The translations under genes were made by a program, and so were the position numbers. Shown piece by piece: positions 1-7,965 of a stretch of 34,480 nt of DNA (the first letter of the stretch is position 1; the number at the start of each line of letters is the position of its first letter). Under the pieces are notes generated by a model. The model had not been told where the DNA came from and ran no database searches. It saw only the letters and a program-made list of their open reading frames with translations. Source of the stretch: Bacteroidota bacterium (GTDB lineage Bacteria; Bacteroidota; Bacteroidia; Bacteroidales; GCA-2748055); the NCBI GenBank assembly GCA_003648635.1, contig QMPQ01000008.1, positions 1 through 34,480 on the forward strand, read 5' to 3'.

Positions 1-349
1 AGATCAACTTGAATCTGCGGAGATTGGCATTATCGAAGTCATTCCTGCCCGAAATGTCAAGCGCTTCCTCTAAGACAACAGCAAAACTCTTTCGTTGAAA
101 ACGCAGGGCACTTTTACCACGTGTCTTAATTTCTTTCAGTTCCAGAGGCTCCATACCCAGAAGAAATTCCATACCCGCTTCGTCAATGGTGTAGCTTGTA
201 TCCCTGCTGTTATAAATAAATTCCTGCATCTCGGGAGTGACCCGTAGTTCAAATACCACATCGGGATTGGGAGGAAGCTCAACTTCCTTGTAGCAGGAGC
301 TTATGCCCACCAGCAACAGACTCAGTATAATGAATTTTAAATAGCTCAC
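1..349 (-). CDS. CotH-like lipoprotein, 5' part (runs off the left edge)
   Basis: This gene is absent from the ORF track but is open on the minus strand from a GTG at 349 to the window edge, about 116 codons. A purine-rich AAAGGGAAAAA lies directly upstream of the GTG, and no in-frame ATG is available there. The protein begins with a hydrophobic stretch ending in the lipobox GISSC, so it should be a lipoprotein. The segment around residues 78-90 (RGKSALRFQRKSFAV) resembles the RGNS...KKSF block of CotH-kinase-family proteins, which in Bacteroidota are often surface or secreted proteins. The catalytic region lies beyond the edge, so kinase activity cannot be judged. The lipoprotein call is firm; the CotH call is moderate. 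Confidence 0.65.
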   Translation of the reverse strand, partial: MSYLKFIILSLLLVGISSCYKEVELPPNPDVVFELRVTPEMQEFIYNSRDTSYTIDEAGMEFLLGMEPLELKEIKTRGKSALRFQRKSFAVVLEEALDISGRNDFDNANLRRFKLI

Positions 350-537
350 TTTTTCCCTTTGATAATGTGACTGTAAAGAAAGTAAAAATGGTGCATACAA
401 ACCGTTCTATGACCAGAGAACATTCAAGAGGTAAATGCAAGTTCTGATATAAAAATATGCATATTTGTAATTACGAAAACTCATACTAAACAACGGTGAT
501 TTGGGCTTTTAAGTGCCCTCTGGTGAGACATTAAACA
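350..537. promoter_or_regulatory. Divergent intergenic region
   Basis: This AT-rich gap separates the CotH-like gene (-) from the GT39 glycosyltransferase (+). A CATATTTG at 460-467 matches the Bacteroidota -7 element TAnnTTTG at seven of eight positions and would give a leader of about 65 nt for the gene at 538. No strong -33 partner or operator is visible, so this is only a weak promoter suggestion. Confidence 0.25.
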
Positions 538-2040
538 ATGAAATCAGTCACTAATACAATATTGAAGCAGTGCCAAAAGTCATGGTTTCAATATTCAATT
601 ATTATTCTGCTAGCCTTTTTTCAGTTATTCTGTAAACTCGATTATTTACCAATTCAGAAATGGGATGAAGGTAAAAATGCAGTGAGTGCATATGAGATGC
701 TGCAAAATAAGAACTATCTGGTGCGGCACTATGAAGGTGAGCCTGATAATTGGGGATTTAAACCACCTTTATTGACGTGGCACCAGGTTGTTATAATGAA
801 ATTGATTGGAGTAAATGAGCTTGCCGTTCGGCTTCCTTCTGCTATATACGCCCTTTTCACTGTATTGCTCCTCTTCCGTTTTATGAAATTTGAATTAAAA
901 CTCCCCTCTCTTGGAATTGTTGCTGCTTATGTGCTATTAACATCATATGGATACCTGGACCGTCACATTGCACGAACGGGCGATCATGATTCTATGGTAG
1001 TGTTTTTTCTTACACTTCAGGCTATTTACTTTTATAAATACCTGAAGTATAAGGATAAACGTAATCGATACCTGGCTATAGTCACCCTGGCACTGATATT
1101 TGGAACCTTGACTAAAAGTGTTGTTGCACTTACTTTCATCCCTGGCTTTCTACTATACACAATTCTTAAAGGAAAACTTAAATATGTATTGCAGCATCGT
1201 CAGCTTTACTTGAATATGTTTATTTATTTACTTGTTGTTCTCGGGTACTACTTATATAGAGAATTGAATGCTCCGGGATATTTATCCGCTGTCTGGGAAA
1301 ACGAATTACTACCGCGTTACAGCAATAATGCAGAGAACTATATATATGACAACTTAAAAGAATATTTCTATTATATCAATAAGCTGTGGGAAAGAAGATT
1401 GGTGCCCTGGATATACTTGTTACCCTTCTCTATAATCACTTTATTTTATATAAAGGAAGAGGCCTTTAGGACCTTATACAGGTATTTGTTGCTTATATGT
1501 GTTGGCTACCTGGTAATTATTTCGTTAGGTGCAAAGAATATATGGTATGATGCTCCGATGTATCCTCTTATCGCTATAATTATTGCCATGGGTATCTATC
1601 AATGGGTCCGTTTTATTCTTCATTTTCCTGCTAAAATATACTTTCGCTGGAGTTTAGTTATACTTATTGGAGTATCCCTTATCTACTTTAGTGTAGATGT
1701 TACAAAAAAGTTAACTTTTGCTATATCTGAAAAACAATGGGCATACGAGGAACAGGGAATAAATTATTTTCTTAGGGACAATATCAGAAATGAGCAAAAT
1801 ATCAGTACGATGGGAGTTGCCTATTCCGGATACCATTCACATATCAGGTTTTATATGAACCTTTTAAATGATAGCGGCAGTGACCTGTATTTTGTAAAAT
1901 ACAAGATGCTAACACCTAACTCAATGGTGATTGCGTCTGAGAATATGGTAAAGGAGTATATCGAACATAATTATAATTGCACTAAAGTCTTTGAAAAATA
2001 TAGTGCTGCTATTTATAGAATCGATGATTCAAGAAAGTAA
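538..2040 (+). CDS. GT39/ArnT-like membrane glycosyltransferase
   Basis: A 500-residue polytopic membrane protein of the GT-C fold, related to PMT/ArnT glycosyltransferases that move a sugar from a polyprenyl-phosphate donor to lipid or protein acceptors on the periplasmic face. The first membrane helix (about 20-32) is followed by the acidic loop motif WDEG (D43/E44), then KPPLLTW (75-81) and RTGDHD (146-151), all typical of the family. Many hydrophobic segments follow to about residue 385, then a soluble C-terminal tail. The ATG at 538 gives the full loop and helix 1. The coding sequence is visibly more AT-rich than the genes after it, which may point to horizontal acquisition, as is common for surface-polysaccharide genes. 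The acceptor cannot be predicted. Confidence 0.85.
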   Translation: MKSVTNTILKQCQKSWFQYSIIILLAFFQLFCKLDYLPIQKWDEGKNAVSAYEMLQNKNYLVRHYEGEPDNWGFKPPLLTWHQVVIMKLIGVNELAVRLPSAIYALFTVLLLFRFMKFELKLPSLGIVAAYVLLTSYGYLDRHIARTGDHDSMVVFFLTLQAIYFYKYLKYKDKRNRYLAIVTLALIFGTLTKSVVALTFIPGFLLYTILKGKLKYVLQHRQLYLNMFIYLLVVLGYYLYRELNAPGYLSAVWENELLPRYSNNAENYIYDNLKEYFYYINKLWERRLVPWIYLLPFSIITLFYIKEEAFRTLYRYLLLICVGYLVIISLGAKNIWYDAPMYPLIAIIIAMGIYQWVRFILHFPAKIYFRWSLVILIGVSLIYFSVDVTKKLTFAISEKQWAYEEQGINYFLRDNIRNEQNISTMGVAYSGYHSHIRFYMNLLNDSGSDLYFVKYKMLTPNSMVIASENMVKEYIEHNYNCTKVFEKYSAAIYRIDDSRK

Positions 2041-2053
2041 TTGTTCAATAGAT

Positions 2054-2081
2054 TAATTGTTTACTATATTGACAACAATTA
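2054..2081. repeat. 8-bp inverted repeat between genes
   Basis: TAATTGTT (2054-2061) and AACAATTA (2074-2081) are perfect inverted arms with a 12-nt spacer, just after the glycosyltransferase stop. No T-tract follows. It could be a weak transcript-end hairpin or a regulator site; the sequence does not decide. Confidence 0.3.
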
Positions 2082-2150
2082 CTAAATAGAACCATAGAAT
2101 CTGCAATGAAATTGCAAGCTTATAATCTTTTACCTGAAAACAATTATTGT

Positions 2151-3740
2151 ATGAAAATATTTTCGCTGATTTCAGCTTCTCTACTCCTTTTTTCTGTAAT
2201 ACTTTCGGCCCAGCGAGCTGATTGGGTAGATGGATATGCCGACGGGTGTACCTCCATTACTCTTGGTAAGAAGGCAACTACCGACGGATCAGTAATTACT
2301 TCACATACCGACGATAGTCACCGTACACGCTCCTGGATGGATGTTGTTCCGGCACGTAAACACGCCAGCTCGGCCACAAGTCCCATGTTTAAAAGGGTGG
2401 CCTGTGACTCGTTTGACATGCCGAGCTACAGCCACCTTCCCATTGGGGAGATCCCACAGGTAAAAGAAACCAACCAGTTTCTTAATACAGCCTATCCGTC
2501 TATGAATCAGTTCCAGCTGGGTATTGGAGAATCTACTTTTGGCGGAAGGGAAGAGCTGCAATCCGACTCCGGCTTAATTGATTGTCAGAGGCTCTGTCGC
2601 CTGATGCTGGAACGTTGTAAAACAGCACGGGAAGCCATTGAACTGGCTGGTGAGTTGACCGGGAGATATGGATGGAACGATTATGGTGAGGTTCTGACCA
2701 TTGCAGACAAGACAGAGGTCTGGCATCTTGAAATTCTGGGTCCTGGAAAGGGAAAGACCGGTTCGGTATGGGTGGCCCAACGGGTGCCTGATGATCATGT
2801 TGCAGTCAACGCTAATGCAAGCACCATCAAAGAAATAGACCTGGATAACAGGGATTACTTTATGGCCAGTGAGAATGTCTACAGTGTGGCTGCTGAGGCA
2901 GGCTGGTGGAATGAAGGAGAGCCCTTTCAGTTTTGTTATGCCTATGCTCCCAACAGCCGGACCTCACTGGCAGCCAGGAGAAGGGAGTGGAGGGTTTTTG
3001 ATCTGCTTGCTCCTTCGCTGAAGCTCGATCCCTATGCCGAGAACTATCCTTTTTCTGTTAAACCTGATGCTCTGGTCTCGCTCTCAGATCTGAGGTCTGT
3101 CTTTTCGGATTACTACGAGGGAACTCCATTTGATATGACCAAAGATATGGTGGTCGCCGATGATAAGGGACAAACTGTAATCTCACCCCTGGCCAATCCA
3201 CACCTCCCTTACGATATGAATAAACTATTTCGGATCAATGGTGGTTGGGGCTGGCGCGGCGAAAGAACCATCGCACGCTGGTATACGATGTATGCCACCA
3301 TTATCCAGTGCAGGGAATGGCTGCCTGATGAGATTGGAGGAGTGGTCTGGCTGGCCCAGGACAATGTGGCCACTTCCATCTATGTGCCAGTCTACTGTTC
3401 GGGTAGTGATCTGCCTGTATCTTATAAAACTCCTGGGCGTCCCAATGGATATACACACGAGTCGGCATGGTGGGCTTTTAACAGGCTGAGCACACTTACC
3501 GCACAGCGATGGGGTGATATGCGCTATGATGTAAACGAGGTTTGGGACAGCTGGCAGGAGGAACTCTTTGACGGACAGGCTGCTTTTGAGGAGCAGGCTC
3601 TTGATCTGTATAAAAGAGGGAAGAAAGAAGAACTTGTCAACTACCTGACTGGCCATACCATGGAGTGGGGCGATAAGGTGGTGGAGAAAGCATGGGAGCT
3701 GGGAGATATGTTATGGACAAGGTATGATGAAAAATTCTAA
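2151..3740 (+). CDS. Peptidase family C69 dipeptidase, secreted
   Basis: An N-terminal-nucleophile dipeptidase of family C69 (PepD-like). The start at 2151 is preferred over the ORF-track start at 2106 because it begins directly with a signal peptide (MKIFSLISASLLLFSVILSA), whereas the upstream 15 residues are polar. Numbered from 2151, the likely nucleophile is Cys33 in DGCTSITLGKKATTDGS, the family hallmark at the N terminus of the mature enzyme. The 529-residue length fits Bacteroidota members. It ends 2 nt before the threonine aldolase gene, so the two are almost certainly co-transcribed, and dipeptide breakdown followed by amino-acid cleavage would be a sensible pairing. The signal peptide implies the periplasm or outside. 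Confidence 0.88.
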   Translation: MKIFSLISASLLLFSVILSAQRADWVDGYADGCTSITLGKKATTDGSVITSHTDDSHRTRSWMDVVPARKHASSATSPMFKRVACDSFDMPSYSHLPIGEIPQVKETNQFLNTAYPSMNQFQLGIGESTFGGREELQSDSGLIDCQRLCRLMLERCKTAREAIELAGELTGRYGWNDYGEVLTIADKTEVWHLEILGPGKGKTGSVWVAQRVPDDHVAVNANASTIKEIDLDNRDYFMASENVYSVAAEAGWWNEGEPFQFCYAYAPNSRTSLAARRREWRVFDLLAPSLKLDPYAENYPFSVKPDALVSLSDLRSVFSDYYEGTPFDMTKDMVVADDKGQTVISPLANPHLPYDMNKLFRINGGWGWRGERTIARWYTMYATIIQCREWLPDEIGGVVWLAQDNVATSIYVPVYCSGSDLPVSYKTPGRPNGYTHESAWWAFNRLSTLTAQRWGDMRYDVNEVWDSWQEELFDGQAAFEEQALDLYKRGKKEELVNYLTGHTMEWGDKVVEKAWELGDMLWTRYDEKF

Positions 3741-3742
3741 GA

Positions 3743-4780
3743 ATGAGCAAAATAATTAATCGGCGTGGGTTTGCAAGTGACAACAATTCGGGTGTGCACC
3801 CCGGCATCCTGGCTGCACTCCCGAAGGTAAACGACGGTCATGTTATCGCCTATGGCGATGATCCCTATACGGAAAAGGCAAGTGCCCAGCTCAGGGATAT
3901 ATTTGGGCAGGAGACCGAAGTATACTTTGTATTTATCGGCACTGCTGCCAACGTATTAGGACTCTCCACAGTGACACAGTCATATAATGCCGTTATTTGT
4001 CCCGAAACAGCACATATAAATGCGGACGAGTGTGGTGCTCCTGAGAAGTTTTCGGGATGTAAATTACTGACCTGTAACACTCCCGATGGGAAGCTGACGG
4101 TAGATATGATCGCCTCCCATATGCATGGGATCGGTTTTGAACACCATGTGCAACCCAGGGTGGTCTCCATTACCCAGGCCACAGAACTGGGTACGGTGTA
4201 TACGCTTGATGAGATCAGAGAGATTGCAAGGTATACACACGAGCATGGCATGCTGCTACATATGGATGGAGCCAGAATCAGCAATGCTGCTGTTTCACTG
4301 GATTGTGGATTTTATGAAATGACTGGCGGAGCCGGTGTTGATGTACTCTCCTTCGGGGGAACCAAAAATGGAATGATGTATGGTGAAGCCATCATCTTTT
4401 TCAATCCGACCCTCTGTGAGGATTTCAAATACAGACGGAAGCAGGGTATGCAGCTGGCTTCAAAAATGAGGTATATAGCTGCCCAGTTTAGTGCCTTCCT
4501 GGAGAATGACCTTTGGAAAGAGAATGCCAGCCATGCTAACAGGATGGCCCGGAAACTATATGCTGCCGTTAAGGATATAAGTGGTGTGGAGGTGACCCGC
4601 CAGGTGGAATCCAATGCCGTATTTGCAAGGATTCCCTCCCATATTGTGCCGGCACTGCAGGATGAGTTCTTTTTCTATGTATGGGATGAGGAGGTGTCGG
4701 AGGTGCGATGGATGTGTTCATTCGACACCACTGAAGCAGATATCGAAGCTTTCATTTCCCTGATAAGGTCCAAGCTTTAG
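3743..4780 (+). CDS. ltaE: Low-specificity L-threonine aldolase (beta-eliminating lyase family)
   Basis: A 345-residue PLP enzyme of fold type I that should cleave L-threonine or allo-threonine to glycine and acetaldehyde. The PLP-binding DGAR motif is at 175-178 and the Schiff-base lysine is K208 in SFGGTKNG. The N-terminal FASDNNSGVHP block is also typical of the family. No signal peptide is seen, so it is cytoplasmic. It starts 2 nt after the C69 peptidase stop. Its stop codon abuts the stop of the convergent queA gene with no gap. Related beta-eliminating lyases have the same fold, so the exact substrate is inferred from the family. Confidence 0.88.
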   Translation: MSKIINRRGFASDNNSGVHPGILAALPKVNDGHVIAYGDDPYTEKASAQLRDIFGQETEVYFVFIGTAANVLGLSTVTQSYNAVICPETAHINADECGAPEKFSGCKLLTCNTPDGKLTVDMIASHMHGIGFEHHVQPRVVSITQATELGTVYTLDEIREIARYTHEHGMLLHMDGARISNAAVSLDCGFYEMTGGAGVDVLSFGGTKNGMMYGEAIIFFNPTLCEDFKYRRKQGMQLASKMRYIAAQFSAFLENDLWKENASHANRMARKLYAAVKDISGVEVTRQVESNAVFARIPSHIVPALQDEFFFYVWDEEVSEVRWMCSFDTTEADIEAFISLIRSKL

Positions 4781-5998
4781 TCAGGGGATCAGCAGGGAGC
4801 TGTCTCCATAACTCAGGAAGCGAAAGCCCTCCCTCTGCGCATAGTCATAGACCTTTCTCCAATCCTCTCCAATCCAGGCTGCAATAAGCAACAACAGAGT
4901 GCTTCCCGGCATATGAAAATTAGTCAGCAGCCCACTGATGGTTCTGAATCGGTAACCCGGGACAATCATCAGCTGGGTAGAGAAATGTAGATGTTCCAGA
5001 TCGTATTCCCTGCAATATGCCAGCAGAGCTTCGATACTCTCCTGCAAGGGGATATCCTGTGGGAGTTCCTCATTCTCCCATTGCACGATGGCCAGTGATA
5101 AGGGCTTGGATGGGACCTGTTCCCTAAGTTTAACGCCCAGCCAGTAAAGAGATTCCAGACTACGGGTACTTGTGGTGCCCACCGCGATTAATCCCTCACT
5201 CCTTTTTTGCCACTGCTCCAGAAAACTCTTGCTTATGACCACCTGCTCCGAATGCATGGAGTGCTTCCTTGCATTCTCCTCTTTAACTGGCACAAAAGTA
5301 CCGGCTCCCACATGGAGGGTAAGATGTTCCATTCGAACCTTTGACTTCTCCAGGTCCTGCAGCAAAGCCTTTGTGAAATGCAGTCCGGCCGTTGGTGCTG
5401 CCACAGAGCCCTTGTTCATGCTGTAGATGGTCTGGTAACGTTCCCTGTCGCTCTTCTCTGCTTTCCGGTTCATATAGGGTGGGATGGGAGTGCTCCCCGA
5501 CTCTTCGATGATTTCTCCGAATGTCACTCCATTCCGCCTCCACTGAAATGAAATTATAAATCCATCTCCGCTTCGCTCCTTAAGTTGTGCTTCAAGCCTA
5601 AGCTCTTCACCTTTGATACGGGTATGCAGGAAGACCGGACCACTCTTCCATTTCTTAACATTTCCCACCAGGCAGAGCCAGGTGGATGAAGTCTCAGCCT
5701 GGAAAGCCTGCTCATAATCGGCCGGATCGACGGGCTCCAGGCAGAAGATCTCAATACCTGCACCAGTCTCTTTTTTGAAGCGGAGACGTGCCTGGATTAC
5801 TCTGGTGTTGTTAAAGACCAACCAGGAGTCGCCGGGCAGGTGCTCTGGCAGATGGCTGAACAGGTCCTGGGAAATACTCCCTCCCTTATAGAGTAGCAGT
5901 TTGGAAGAAGATCTGTCGGCCAGGGGATATTTAGCTATGTCCTGCCCGGGCAGGTTATACTTAAAATTCTCAAGACGAACGAAGGATGGCTTGGCCAT
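4781..5998 (-). CDS. queA: tRNA preQ1(34) S-adenosylmethionine ribosyltransferase-isomerase QueA
   Basis: QueA moves the ribosyl part of S-adenosylmethionine onto preQ1 at the tRNA wobble position, giving epoxyqueuosine. The protein carries the family blocks YPLADRSSSKLL near the N terminus, FNNTRVIQARL, PTAGLHFT, HVGAGTFVPV, and TNFHMPGSTLLLL near the C terminus. At 405 residues it is a little longer than the E. coli enzyme. The ATG at 5998 lies about 14 nt downstream of the transcription start predicted from a -7 element at 6018-6025. It is a single-gene unit, convergent with ltaE and divergent from rnpB. Confidence 0.95.
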   Translation of the reverse strand: MAKPSFVRLENFKYNLPGQDIAKYPLADRSSSKLLLYKGGSISQDLFSHLPEHLPGDSWLVFNNTRVIQARLRFKKETGAGIEIFCLEPVDPADYEQAFQAETSSTWLCLVGNVKKWKSGPVFLHTRIKGEELRLEAQLKERSGDGFIISFQWRRNGVTFGEIIEESGSTPIPPYMNRKAEKSDRERYQTIYSMNKGSVAAPTAGLHFTKALLQDLEKSKVRMEHLTLHVGAGTFVPVKEENARKHSMHSEQVVISKSFLEQWQKRSEGLIAVGTTSTRSLESLYWLGVKLREQVPSKPLSLAIVQWENEELPQDIPLQESIEALLAYCREYDLEHLHFSTQLMIVPGYRFRTISGLLTNFHMPGSTLLLLIAAWIGEDWRKVYDYAQREGFRFLSYGDSSLLIP

Positions 5999-6017
5999 GT
6001 TTTCTTACTGATGTCCG

Positions 6018-6025
6018 CAAAATTA
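6018..6025 (-). promoter_or_regulatory. -7 promoter element for queA
   Basis: The minus strand reads TAATTTTG, a perfect match to the Bacteroidota -7 consensus TAnnTTTG, 20 nt upstream of the queA ATG. It lies only 2 nt from an equally perfect element for rnpB on the other strand. No clear -33 element is seen. Confidence 0.55.
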
Positions 6026-6027
6026 AC

Positions 6028-6035
6028 TATTTTTG
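6028..6035 (+). promoter_or_regulatory. -7 promoter element for rnpB
   Basis: TATTTTTG is a perfect TAnnTTTG match about 20 nt upstream of the 5' stem of RNase P RNA, so transcription would begin around 6041. No clear -33 box is visible at the expected spacing. Confidence 0.5.
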
Positions 6036-6054
6036 CATAGTTCTTAAAAATTTT

Positions 6055-6380
6055 GCAGTAGTTGATCCTGTCGCTGCAGGCTTCGGCCTGTGGAGGAAAG
6101 TCCGGGCAGCTAAGGGTACCGCACTGTTGAAAAACAGATGTCTGTGAAGGCATGGGTGCAAAGAAGAAAATAACCGCCTCCTTAAGGGGGTAAGGGTGAG
6201 AAGGTGGGGTAAGAGCCCACCGGTGTAGCGGGCAACCGTTGCAGCCGTTTGTCCTGCGGGCTGAAAGGCCATGTATACCGGTATTATAAAAGCTACCCGC
6301 TTCTGCCGGGGGGTAGGCCGCTCAGAAAAATGACAGGAATCCTTTAAACAGGATACAGAACCTGGCTTACCAACTACTGC
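6055..6380 (+). ncRNA. rnpB: RNase P RNA (bacterial type A)
   Basis: This is the catalytic RNA subunit that trims 5' leaders from pre-tRNAs. The conserved core GAGGAAAGTCCGGGC starts at 6093, and the 3' core ACAGAACCTGGCTTAC ends near 6370. The ends pair as P1: GCAGTAGTTG (6055-6064) with CAACTACTGC (6371-6380). A UUCG-capped hairpin (CAGG-CTTCGG-CCTG) and an AAAATGACAGGAA-like stretch lie between. The length of about 326 nt fits type A RNAs. A T-run at 6382-6388 directly after P1 probably ends transcription and overlaps the stop codon of the convergent LolA-like gene. Confidence 0.95.
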
Positions 6381-6388
6381 ATTTTTTT
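6371..6388 (+). terminator. Probable rnpB terminator (P1 3' strand plus T-run)
   Basis: The 3' strand of P1 is followed directly by ATTTTTTTA. The T-run overlaps the TAA stop (6387-6389) of the convergent gene, so the two transcripts end on the same bases. Confidence 0.5.
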
Positions 6389-7100
6389 ACTCTATAACTG
6401 GCATCCCAAAGAGAGAGTCATCCAGGGTTCTATTGTATTCGATGGATTCAAAGGTAACGGCGCTTATAACCTGTCCTCCCATTTTTGATCCCATATAGTG
6501 AGCCGTAGGGATGCCCTCTACTACCTTATAGTCTTTAAGCTCCGTCTCAATCTCATTTTCCATACCCTGAGCCATCTGAATTGTGATGATCTTTGACATC
6601 AGGGAAGTTTCCCTGGATATGTAAATGGTTATTTCATCGCCTTCTGCGGTGGTAAGCTTTATCATATTAGCGGACCCGTCTTCGCTTGTTCCCAGCAGCT
6701 CAACTTTATTTCCTTTATCCTTATAATCCCAAAGAGGGCTGTCAATGTTGGCCTGATTGATCACACCTTTAAGTTCATCTGTTCCCATTTCCCTGGGTTC
6801 AGTAACTCCCATGCCTGGCATATAGGTCCAGCCAGTGGTGCCATTGTAGGTCTGAATCATTTTTGATCCCATAATTTCAGCTTCTAACCTAAACTTAAGA
6901 GGTCTTGCCTGATAGATGGTGACTCCAGTCTCCATTCCCATAAATACCAACTTGCCGTTCATGGTGGTGGAGGTGATCTTTGAGATCTTATCCTGGGCCG
7001 AGGCCTTATAGTGATCGTTCAGTATCTTATCCAGGTCCTGTGCTGACAGGGCGGTGATTGCAAATACTGCAATTAGGAAAGAAATAGTAAGTCTACGCAT
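6387..7100 (-). CDS. LolA-like outer-membrane lipoprotein-sorting-type periplasmic protein
   Basis: A 237-residue exported protein with a clear signal peptide (MRRLTISFLIAVFAITALSA, cut before QDL). The body looks like the half-barrel LolA/LolB fold used by lipoprotein and lipid carriers: strand blocks such as LVFMGMETGVTIYQARPLK, a TYNGTTGW turn and C-terminal amphipathic strands. Bacteroidota encode many such paralogues, so it need not be the housekeeping LolA. It is the last gene of the rarA-kdsA operon, 28 nt after kdsA. Next to an LPS-core enzyme, a role in envelope biogenesis is plausible but inferred. Confidence 0.75.
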   Translation of the reverse strand: MRRLTISFLIAVFAITALSAQDLDKILNDHYKASAQDKISKITSTTMNGKLVFMGMETGVTIYQARPLKFRLEAEIMGSKMIQTYNGTTGWTYMPGMGVTEPREMGTDELKGVINQANIDSPLWDYKDKGNKVELLGTSEDGSANMIKLTTAEGDEITIYISRETSLMSKIITIQMAQGMENEIETELKDYKVVEGIPTAHYMGSKMGGQVISAVTFESIEYNRTLDDSLFGMPVIE

Positions 7101-7128
7101 GTGTATAAAATTTTAGTTCTAATCAAAT

Positions 7129-7965
7129 TTACATATTAATTACGACATCTCTAAGAAGGGTCAGATTTCTTAAGAATTCGTCCAGGAGCTCCAATTTAAG
7201 CATATTGGCACCATCCGATTTTGCTCTGGATGGATCGGGATGTGTCTCCACAAAAATGCCATCTGCACCCACAGCAATACCAGCTTTTGCCATAGTCTCA
7301 ATCAATTCTGGTCTGCCCCCTGTTACTCCACTACTTTGGTTAGGCTGTTGGAGGGAGTGGGTTACATCCAGGATTACCGGATAGCCAAAGAGCTGCATCT
7401 CCGGGATTCCCCTGAAATCAACCACCAGATCCTGATATCCAAAAGTGGTGCCCCGTTCGGTAATCAAAATTCTTTTATTACCCGATTCGACCAACTTATC
7501 CGCGGCAAACTTCATGGAATCCGGTGAAAGAAACTGTCCCTTTTTAACTGAAACGGCGCGTCCAGTCCTGGCACAGGCAACAAGCAGGTCGGTCTGCCGG
7601 CACAGGAAGGCCGGAATCTGTAGAACATCAACATATTCTGCTGCTTTCTCGGCCTCTTCAGGACTGTGTACATCGGTGACTACAGGCAGGGAAAATTGTT
7701 CTCCCACCTCCTTCAGAATTTTCAGGGCTAAGTCATCTCCAATGCCCGTAAAAGAATCAATACGGGAACGGTTGGCCTTTCTGTATGAGGCCTTGAAAAC
7801 AAAAGGCAATTGATATTTCTCACTGAGTTCCTTAATGTGTTCAGCGATATTCATGACCATATCCCTGTTTTCCACCACACAGGGACCGGCGATCAACAGG
7901 AACCCGTCTCCGTCGCCATAACGAATGGAAGGGATCACTTCTCTAAAATCCTTACTTTTTACCAT
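7129..7965 (-). CDS. kdsA: 3-deoxy-8-phosphooctulonate synthase (KDO8P synthase)
   Basis: This enzyme condenses phosphoenolpyruvate with arabinose 5-phosphate to give KDO 8-phosphate for the lipopolysaccharide inner core. The 278-residue protein has the TIM-barrel motifs IAGPCVVEN, KASYRKANRSR, GTTFGYQDLVVDFR and DVTHSLQQPN. Cys29 in AGPC sits where metal-dependent (Aquifex-type) enzymes bind their divalent metal, whereas the E. coli enzyme has Asn there, so this is probably the metal-dependent class. The ATG at 7965 overlaps the 3' end of rarA by 14 nt, showing an operon with translational coupling. Confidence 0.95.
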   Translation of the reverse strand: MVKSKDFREVIPSIRYGDGDGFLLIAGPCVVENRDMVMNIAEHIKELSEKYQLPFVFKASYRKANRSRIDSFTGIGDDLALKILKEVGEQFSLPVVTDVHSPEEAEKAAEYVDVLQIPAFLCRQTDLLVACARTGRAVSVKKGQFLSPDSMKFAADKLVESGNKRILITERGTTFGYQDLVVDFRGIPEMQLFGYPVILDVTHSLQQPNQSSGVTGGRPELIETMAKAGIAVGADGIFVETHPDPSRAKSDGANMLKLELLDEFLRNLTLLRDVVINM

